The position numbers and the translations under genes were made by a program. A stretch of DNA of 11,156 bases, taken from Clostridia bacterium. GTDB lineage: Bacteria > Bacillota_A > Clostridia > Oscillospirales > Acutalibacteraceae. The notes beneath the pieces were generated by a model. It was given only the letters and a program-made list of their open reading frames with translations. It had not been told where the DNA came from and did no database searches. The stretch is from contig JAFYOA010000132.1 of assembly GCA_017547865.1 (NCBI GenBank), positions 1 through 11,156 on the forward strand. The letters run 5' to 3'. Of the stretch, positions 7,316-11,156 are shown piece by piece; within the stretch, counting starts at the first letter, position 1; each line of letters starts with the position of its first letter.

Positions 7316-7323
7316 CATACAAT
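7316..7323 (+). promoter_or_regulatory. Sigma-E/sigma-K-like -10 element of sigK
   Basis: CATACAAT matches the -10 of mother-cell sigma-E promoters (CATACAnT) and stands 27 bases before the sigK start, with the ribosome site between. The matching sigma-E -35 (ATATT-like) is not visible 13-14 bases upstream, so the call rests on the -10 and on the known sigma-E control of sigK in Bacillus. Confidence 0.45.
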
Positions 7324-7350
7324 AAAAGGAAATGAAACGGAGGGATTTGT

Positions 7351-7983
7351 ATGTTGTTCCAGTTGCTGCGGGAATTTTCCGGTTTGCTCTTTTTTGTGCT
7401 GCATGTTTCCGGTGCGGGTTCGTTTCCAAAATCGCTTTCTGCCAAAGAAGAGCAGGAGCAGCTGCGCCGCATGGCTGCGGGAGACCGTACCGCCCGCACA
7501 AAGCTCATTGAACATAACTTGCGGCTGGTGGCCCATATTGTAAAAAAATATTACGGCACCGCCGCCGACCAGGAAGACCTGATCTCCATCGGCACGGTGG
7601 GGCTTATCAAAGCGGTGGATACGTTCGATATGAACAAGGGCATCCGGCTTTCCAGTTATGCCGCCCGGTGCGTGGAAAACGAGATTCTGATGTTTTTCCG
7701 TAGTGCCAAAAAGACGGCACAGGATGTGTCCATCAACGAACCTATCGATGTGGATAAGGATGGCAACGCTTTGACGCTGATGGATATCCTTGCCCAGGAG
7801 GATACCACGGTGGAAGACCTGGATCTGAAATTCAAAACGGAAAAGCTGTACCGCTTCATCGTATCTTCTCTGGAAGACAGGGAGAAAGAGATCATCGTGC
7901 TGCGGTATGGCCTGGCCGGTTCCGCTCCGCTGCCCCAGCGGGAAGTGGCGAAGAAACTGCATATTTCCCGCAGTTATGTATAG
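7351..7983 (+). CDS. sigK: Pro-sigma-K, 5' part, cut in region 4.2
   Basis: This is the late mother-cell sporulation sigma factor. The first ~20 residues (MLFQLLREFSGLLFFVLHV) are hydrophobic, like the pro-sequence removed by SpoIVFB. FPKSLSAKEEQEQL marks the start of the mature protein. Region 2 follows: LIEHNLRLVAHIVKKYY, DLISIGTVGLIKAVDTF and YAARCVENEILMF. Region 4 (LEDREKEIIVLRYGL, REVAKKLHISRSYV) then ends at TAG after 210 residues. Sigma-K of B. subtilis continues with SRIEKRAL and about 25 more residues, so half of the DNA-reading helix-turn-helix and the C-terminal tail are missing. None of the three forward frames after 7980 restores the tail, so this is an insertion junction rather than a point frameshift. 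The start is supported by GGAGGG at 7339-7344. As it stands the product should not bind promoters. Confidence 0.92.
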   Translation: MLFQLLREFSGLLFFVLHVSGAGSFPKSLSAKEEQEQLRRMAAGDRTARTKLIEHNLRLVAHIVKKYYGTAADQEDLISIGTVGLIKAVDTFDMNKGIRLSSYAARCVENEILMFFRSAKKTAQDVSINEPIDVDKDGNALTLMDILAQEDTTVEDLDLKFKTEKLYRFIVSSLEDREKEIIVLRYGLAGSAPLPQREVAKKLHISRSYV

Positions 7984-8002
7984 CGCCGCCACTAATGTAA
8001 AC

Positions 8003-8037
8003 GATGCCCGGAGGGCCAGATAGGCTCCCCAGGCATC
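8003..8037. repeat. Imperfect hairpin next to the sigK break
   Basis: GATGCC (8003-8008) pairs with GGCATC (8032-8037), and GGAG (8010-8013) with CTCC (8025-8028), giving an imperfect stem over a GC-rich stretch 22 bases after the break. The following sequence is not a T-run, so it is not a convincing terminator. It may be part of the element's end. The rest of the stretch 8038-8165 shows no gene that I can support. Confidence 0.4.
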
Positions 8038-8168
8038 AGTATTTTGGATTATTTAGTAGTTAAGCGGCCACTCATTTTAGCTGGAACTATTTTTTCTCCA
8101 TAGAATTTTGAAGATATACTATATCTTTATAAAGGACATAATGCTGGATACTAAATGTTTACTTAAAA

Positions 8169-8219
8169 CTCACAATTTCGTGAGATAATCTTGTGATTTT
8201 GAAAGCGTAGTGGTATCAT
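8169..8219 (+). promoter_or_regulatory. Promoter with overlapping dyad operator for the HTH/YaaC cassette
   Basis: TTGTGA (8191-8196), 17 bases, TATCAT (8214-8219) forms a fair sigma-A promoter. TTGTGA is also the right arm of an inverted repeat with TCACAA at 8170-8175, and a second dyad CTCAC/GTGAG (8169-8173/8180-8184) is nested in it. Such repeats over the -35 fit an operator, possibly of the cassette's own helix-turn-helix protein. A TATAAT at 8232-8237 also occurs, but lacks a spaced -35. Confidence 0.45.
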
Positions 8220-8248
8220 TAAAGCGAAGTATATAATGGAGAATAAAA

Positions 8249-8454
8249 ATACCCGTATCGTATGATAAGCTTTGGAAGATATTAATTGATAAAAAATGAA
8301 GCGAACGGATTTAAAAGAGATTTCCCGAATTAGCTTTAATATTTTGGTTGAGCTCGGAAAGAACCAATTTGTATCTATGGAGAACATCTACAAAATATGC
8401 ATTGCACTTAACTGTAATGTTAATGATGTAATGGAATTTACAGATAAGAAATGA
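8249..8454 (+). pseudogene. Decayed YozG-like Cro/C1-family HTH regulator
   Basis: Small Cro/C1-type helix-turn-helix regulators of this family typically read 'M.vSYdKLWKlLIDKkMkktDL...ISt..lakLGKne.Vs.evl.kIC.aLnC...DiMe'. Here the first half, PVSYDKLWKILIDKK (8252-8296), is read in one frame and hits TGA at 8297. The second half, MKRTDLKEISR to VNDVMEFTDKK, continues from ATG 8296 in the next frame to TGA at 8454. A run of six A (8291-8296) where seven would keep the frame explains the break. In addition the expected start codon is ATA (8249), seven bases after GGAG. Two lesions suggest real decay, although the 52-residue second half could still be made from ATG 8296, without the first helix. 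The stop codon overlaps the ribosome site of the next gene, so it headed that operon. Confidence 0.7.
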
Positions 8455-8467
8455 GGAGGTGGATCCC

Positions 8468-9574
8468 ATGCCTACGATTTTTTCAGAAAATCCTGAAAAT
8501 GATCTCTGGAGAGAACTGCTGCAATTCACATATGAGGCCAATATAAAGCGATACTTTACTAAAAAGGGACACATGGCAGATGAAGATACCATAAATTGTA
8601 TTGCAGGGTCTTTTTTACAGGCAAATGAATACTACAAGGCAGCCAAAGATGCCAATCTTCAGATTTCGCCTTTGCTCCTATACTATGGTTCGACAAACCT
8701 CCTTTACGGAATGGCCAATCTGTTAAGCGGTAGCATTAATAAGATTAATAACCATGGAATGAAAATTTTCATTCCTGAGCAGATGAATTTCATAGCAGAT
8801 ACGGAGATTAGATTTCTCAGTCCTGTAAATGGTGGTGTTCATGTAGTAGCAAAAGCTTTGGGATTCACTCCAGACTTGACAGGATTTGGAGACTGGAAAT
8901 TGAAAGAGTTTTTGGATTCAGTTGCCGAAATAAGCACTGATTTTATACAGTGTTATGATGTAAAAACTGGATGTGTTGCCATGTTGGATATTTTTAATAC
9001 TCCAGATGGAAAGGCGGAAAAAATATATTATTCAGAATCCAATAGGGATGATTTGGTTGCTCTTTTGAATAATGTTGAAGGCTTTGAAAAATCATATTTG
9101 CGGATCACCACTGCTAAAGAATTCGAGACAGGTAGAGAATATTTTGTACTTCGACATAAATTGACAGGTGCAGACATTAGCAAACAAGCTTATTCTGGAC
9201 AACCATATTTGAGGGCTGGACATGTAAAAAATAGCAGGCTAATCACGATTCCGACAATACTTAATATGTATATCAGCCTCTTTGCGCTGGCTTCGTTGTG
9301 TCGTTATTATCCAGAACGTTGGAGTCCGTTTGTTCTCAAAGACTCCACTGGCGAGAAACTTCTGGTTGAAAAATTCATGTACTATGCAAGACGGTTGATT
9401 CCTAATTATGCACTTAATAAACTTTTAGAAAGTACTGTTCAGTATAGTTCCAGCCGATATACAGCAACTGACACTATTAAGTTAGTTGGTGAGCATCAGG
9501 TTCAGGAAATGGTTGATCGGAAGGTAAAAAGTGAATTAGAGAAGCAACGTATACCTATTAAGGGAAACATATAA
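8468..9574 (+). CDS. YaaC-like protein
   Basis: A 368-residue, apparently soluble protein resembling the YaaC family of Firmicutes (about 315 residues in B. subtilis), whose function is unknown. The similarity is seen in two places: the N-terminal helical part with A...YY..A..A...ISPLLLYYGSTNLLYGMANLL (residues about 52-86), and the C-terminal part with ISLFALASLCRYYPERWSPF, GEKLLVEKF and YARRLIPNYALNKLL (about 265-320). The middle (about 100-255) is unlike anything I can name. The last 40 residues are charged, probably a helix. ATG 8468 is chosen over an in-frame GTG at 8459, because GAGGAGG (8453-8459) stands eight bases before the ATG and the GTG lies in it. AT-rich codon use marks it as foreign. 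It overlaps the regulator's end and lies 27 bases before the next gene, so it is co-transcribed with it. Confidence 0.7.
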   Translation: MPTIFSENPENDLWRELLQFTYEANIKRYFTKKGHMADEDTINCIAGSFLQANEYYKAAKDANLQISPLLLYYGSTNLLYGMANLLSGSINKINNHGMKIFIPEQMNFIADTEIRFLSPVNGGVHVVAKALGFTPDLTGFGDWKLKEFLDSVAEISTDFIQCYDVKTGCVAMLDIFNTPDGKAEKIYYSESNRDDLVALLNNVEGFEKSYLRITTAKEFETGREYFVLRHKLTGADISKQAYSGQPYLRAGHVKNSRLITIPTILNMYISLFALASLCRYYPERWSPFVLKDSTGEKLLVEKFMYYARRLIPNYALNKLLESTVQYSSSRYTATDTIKLVGEHQVQEMVDRKVKSELEKQRIPIKGNI

Positions 9575-9601
9575 GAAACTTCTTGTTGATAAAGGGATGA
9601 A

Positions 9602-10690
9602 ATGATGGTCACAAATTTTCGAACAGAAGTGTTTAAATTATGTAAAAGGCTGCAAAAAGATGAAGTTGCACAAAAAATAGGAAAACTTATTCATGATATG
9701 TCAGTTGTTGTAGAGCCAAAAGAAATTGGGCAAAAAGTTACGGATTCTCGCAATGACTTTGCCTATATGGCAAAGCATAGTAATACAGAATTTCATGGTT
9801 TCGTATTCCTTGACGATAATATTGAAAAAATAGACATTCCCCATTTCTTCAATCCAGTACATTTATCGCCAGAAGAAAGGAAAATGATTGAACAGGGGCA
9901 TAAAACGCTTACTCGATTTATGGATTTATGTTTGTCGGACATTGCCAAAGAATCAAGTGGAGTGGCAGATTCAATGAATCCTTATTTTCTATACAAAGAA
10001 GTAAGTATTTCCGAAGACACAATTACTCTACTTTCTGATGAGGAACTAATGCCGGCTGTATCGGCGTTTAAAAATGGTAAGGCATATAAAGCACTCATGG
10101 ATGCTAATTTTACGAAACTTTTCAGTAAGATAGATATGAATTCTATGCGTGCGTTAATTAGTGTTTTAGAGAAAGAAATTGGTAATAGTCTTGGGGAAGA
10201 TGTTTCGAAGGATTTAAGAGATTTTTCTATGAAGCTGCATTCAAAACTGGATAACATTACAGATGTAATGTTTGCATTCTCGATTTTGATGCTGTCATTA
10301 AAAACATCATTAAAACTTTCTTGTAGCTTGCTTTATAGGGCGATTTGTGGTATAGATTTGTTCGTTTTGAATAATGATAATATAATTAGTATCGAAAAAA
10401 GGACGTCCACGGCTGTAAGCGAATTTTTTAAGGTCTTTGCTCAAGATATACATCCGGATTTCTCGGGAAGTGAAATGGGAAGTGTGCTTCTGATAGATTG
10501 TGATTTACCTCATGATGCTCATATACATGAATTTGGAATGCTTATTGCCCAAACATTAAATCTTGCAGGTGAGTTTGGAACATCGGCGAAGTATTCCTTC
10601 GTTACTGTTAATGAGGAACTGATTCATATCCATCAGCTTGTAGAGGAAGTATTAAAAGTGGGACTTCCTATTGTAAATGATTCTCCGTAA
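9602..10690 (+). CDS. Protein of unknown function, partner of the YaaC-like gene
   Basis: A 362-residue protein I do not recognise. It appears mostly helical. The N-terminal third holds a basic segment (residues 1-30) and SRNDFAYMAKHSNTEFHGF (49-67). That R50...H59 spacing is longer than the Rx4-6H motif of HEPN RNases, so I do not claim one. Residues 220-256 form a hydrophobic stretch interrupted by Lys and Arg, perhaps one or two membrane-associated helices or a buried core. The C-terminus (293-345) alternates strands and His-rich turns such as LPHDAHIHEFG and IHIHQL. AAAGGG at 9591-9596 precedes ATG 9602; ATG 9605 is an equally good start. It follows the YaaC-like gene after 27 bases and ends before a strong terminator, so both form one operon. 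Codon use is AT-rich like its partner's. Confidence 0.75.
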   Translation: MMVTNFRTEVFKLCKRLQKDEVAQKIGKLIHDMSVVVEPKEIGQKVTDSRNDFAYMAKHSNTEFHGFVFLDDNIEKIDIPHFFNPVHLSPEERKMIEQGHKTLTRFMDLCLSDIAKESSGVADSMNPYFLYKEVSISEDTITLLSDEELMPAVSAFKNGKAYKALMDANFTKLFSKIDMNSMRALISVLEKEIGNSLGEDVSKDLRDFSMKLHSKLDNITDVMFAFSILMLSLKTSLKLSCSLLYRAICGIDLFVLNNDNIISIEKRTSTAVSEFFKVFAQDIHPDFSGSEMGSVLLIDCDLPHDAHIHEFGMLIAQTLNLAGEFGTSAKYSFVTVNEELIHIHQLVEEVLKVGLPIVNDSP

Positions 10691-10770
10691 GTTTGAATCA
10701 TAGGAATGATGATTGAATGGTTAAACTACTGGAGATTTCTCATTCGGTTTGTAAAAGAAACAATAATTTG

Positions 10771-10803
10771 AACGGCGATGATTTAAAAATCACCGCCGTT
10801 TTT
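10771..10803. terminator. Bidirectional terminator between the YaaC cassette and the reverse gene
   Basis: Stem AACGGCG/CGCCGTT, an A-C mismatch, then an AT-rich inner helix TGATT/AATCA. It is followed by TTTTT on the + strand. On the - strand the same AACGGCG arm is followed by CAAATT, a weaker tail. The convergent gene's stop codon begins two bases to its right. Confidence 0.85.
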
Positions 10804-10804
10804 G

Positions 10805-10999
10805 CTATTTAGATATATATTCTGGACTTATGATGCAGATGGTCTTTGGATGGCGCAGCGCCTGCATCTTTTCTTCAAATCTATCAGAAAACTTGTGCTG
10901 ACATTCGTCGGGAGGTGGCAAGCTGTCAATGAGTGCCGTAGCCATTTCAGCTGCTGCCTGCTGTAATAATTCTTCGGTAAGAACATCGTTGGGAATCAT
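10805..10999 (-). CDS. Small protein resembling the N-terminus of anti-sigma-factor-like proteins
   Basis: A 64-residue acidic protein on the reverse strand with a very good ribosome site, AAAGGAGG, seven bases before its ATG. The sequence TEELLQQAAAEMATALIDSLPPPDECQHKFSDRFEEKMQAL resembles the cytoplasmic N-terminal segment of clostridial DUF4179/DUF4367-type, anti-sigma-like proteins ('LP....E..h.FS..FE.KM..L'). Those continue with a basic stretch, a membrane helix and an extracellular domain. Here the frame ends after RHPKTICIISPEYISK, without any membrane helix, and no other frame continues it, so it is either a truncated remnant or a free-standing short form. A sigma factor gene normally precedes such genes; the 157 bases upstream in the window do not encode one. 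The family link rests on pattern memory and is uncertain. Confidence 0.5.
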   Translation of the reverse strand: MIPNDVLTEELLQQAAAEMATALIDSLPPPDECQHKFSDRFEEKMQALRHPKTICIISPEYISK

Positions 11000-11014
11000 A
11001 ACAAGCCTCCTTTA

Positions 11015-11156
11015 TGTACACATGATTTAATTTTCCTACATCCGGTTCGCTGTTCCGGTTTAACTATAGTAACGATTCAGATTCCGTATTTTGGACACCC
11101 ACCGTCAAAAATAATTTCAAAATATAGGATGCTATGCTTAAACCGCCAAAATAAAA
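11015..11156. other. AT-rich intergenic end of the window
   Basis: No gene that I can support lies here. It holds the leader of the small reverse gene. A near-dyad starts with TTTTGGAC and ends with GTCAAAA (about 11092-11113). No convincing promoter is visible on the - strand, although several AT-rich hexamers could serve. Confidence 0.3.

Larger units (their letters stand above)
7981..11156. mobile_element. Left part of an intervening element inserted in sigK ('skin'-like), right end outside window
   Basis: Homology to sigK stops abruptly at 7980, after the codon for Val of ISRSYV, and from about 8035 the DNA is clearly AT-rich, with A/T-ending codons, unlike the GC-rich genes before it. 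In B. subtilis, Clostridioides difficile and other spore formers sigK is interrupted by an element that a serine recombinase removes in the mother cell. Here the recombinase, the sigK 3' part and the right border are not in the window, so the element's type is inferred. Plain degradation of sigK by an insertion or rearrangement is the alternative. Visible content is a regulator remnant, a YaaC-like gene, an unknown gene and a small reverse-strand gene. Confidence 0.55.

Noticed and set aside
7192..7992. A 266-codon reverse-strand open frame over sigK
   Set aside because: Antisense to recognisable sigma-factor coding sequence and crosses the feo terminator.
7981..8040. Frameshift restoring the sigK C-terminus
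   Set aside because: All three forward frames were read after 7980 and none gives SRIEKxAL-like sequence.
9647..9790. HEPN RNase motif (R50...H59) in the unknown cassette protein
   Set aside because: The gap is eight residues, while HEPN RNases have R-x4-6-H, and the surrounding sequence gives no further support.
7974..11018. Direct repeat TTATGTA at the sigK break and near 11012 as attachment sites
   Set aside because: Seven bases is expected by chance over 3 kb of AT-rich DNA, and no sigK 3' coding sequence follows the second copy.
11085..11156. Insertion-sequence terminal repeat at the right edge
   Set aside because: The TTTTGGAC...GTCAAAA near-dyad and the 8045-8095 stretch vaguely recall IS ends, but no transposase and no matching inverted or direct repeat pair was found.
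1..11156. CRISPR arrays, tRNA or rRNA genes
   Set aside because: No regularly spaced repeats and no tRNA- or rRNA-like sequence were seen.

Overview
The window looks like the chromosome of a GC-rich, spore-forming Clostridia, most likely of the Oscillospirales/Ruminococcaceae type. Positions 1 to about 7980 are compact, GC-rich and all on the + strand. They carry two sporulation genes (spoIIE and the mother-cell sigma factor sigK), an E. coli-like yfcE phosphodiesterase and a Firmicutes-style feoA-feoB-FeoB-associated-protein iron operon. The genus cannot be fixed from the sequence alone.

Layout of the core part: the 3' end of a sugar phosphate isomerase/epimerase (1-539) with a terminator; a small lipoprotein of unknown function (774-1319) with its own extended -10 promoter and two tandem terminators; spoIIE (1577-3919); yfcE (3995-4540) with a near-consensus promoter and a terminator; a ferrous iron uptake operon feoA (4738-4950), feoB (5044-7077) and a small Cys-rich membrane protein (7088-7231). 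The operon is driven by a TTGACA-17-TATGAT promoter, followed by two inverted repeats resembling DtxR/IdeR-type iron boxes. A hairpin with a U-tract lies between feoA and feoB. A terminator closes the operon, and sigK follows from 7351.

The sigK reading frame is cut exactly after the residues ISRSYV, in the middle of the region 4.2 helix-turn-helix, at about 7980. The C-terminal tail does not follow. From here on the DNA becomes AT-rich with different codon use. This is the pattern expected at the left border of a sigK-intervening ('skin'-like) element that is excised in the mother cell. The recombinase and the sigK 3' half would have to lie beyond the right edge.

The visible cargo of the foreign segment is a small cassette: a decayed YozG-like XRE-family helix-turn-helix regulator (start codon ATA and a one-base frameshift), a YaaC-like protein (8468-9574), and a 362-residue protein I do not recognise (9602-10690). 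It has a promoter overlapped by an inverted repeat and ends in a strong terminator. On the opposite strand, converging on that terminator, is a 64-residue protein resembling the N-terminus of anti-sigma-factor-like membrane proteins. The YaaC-like/unknown pair is the best candidate for an undescribed system; its function cannot be read from the sequence.
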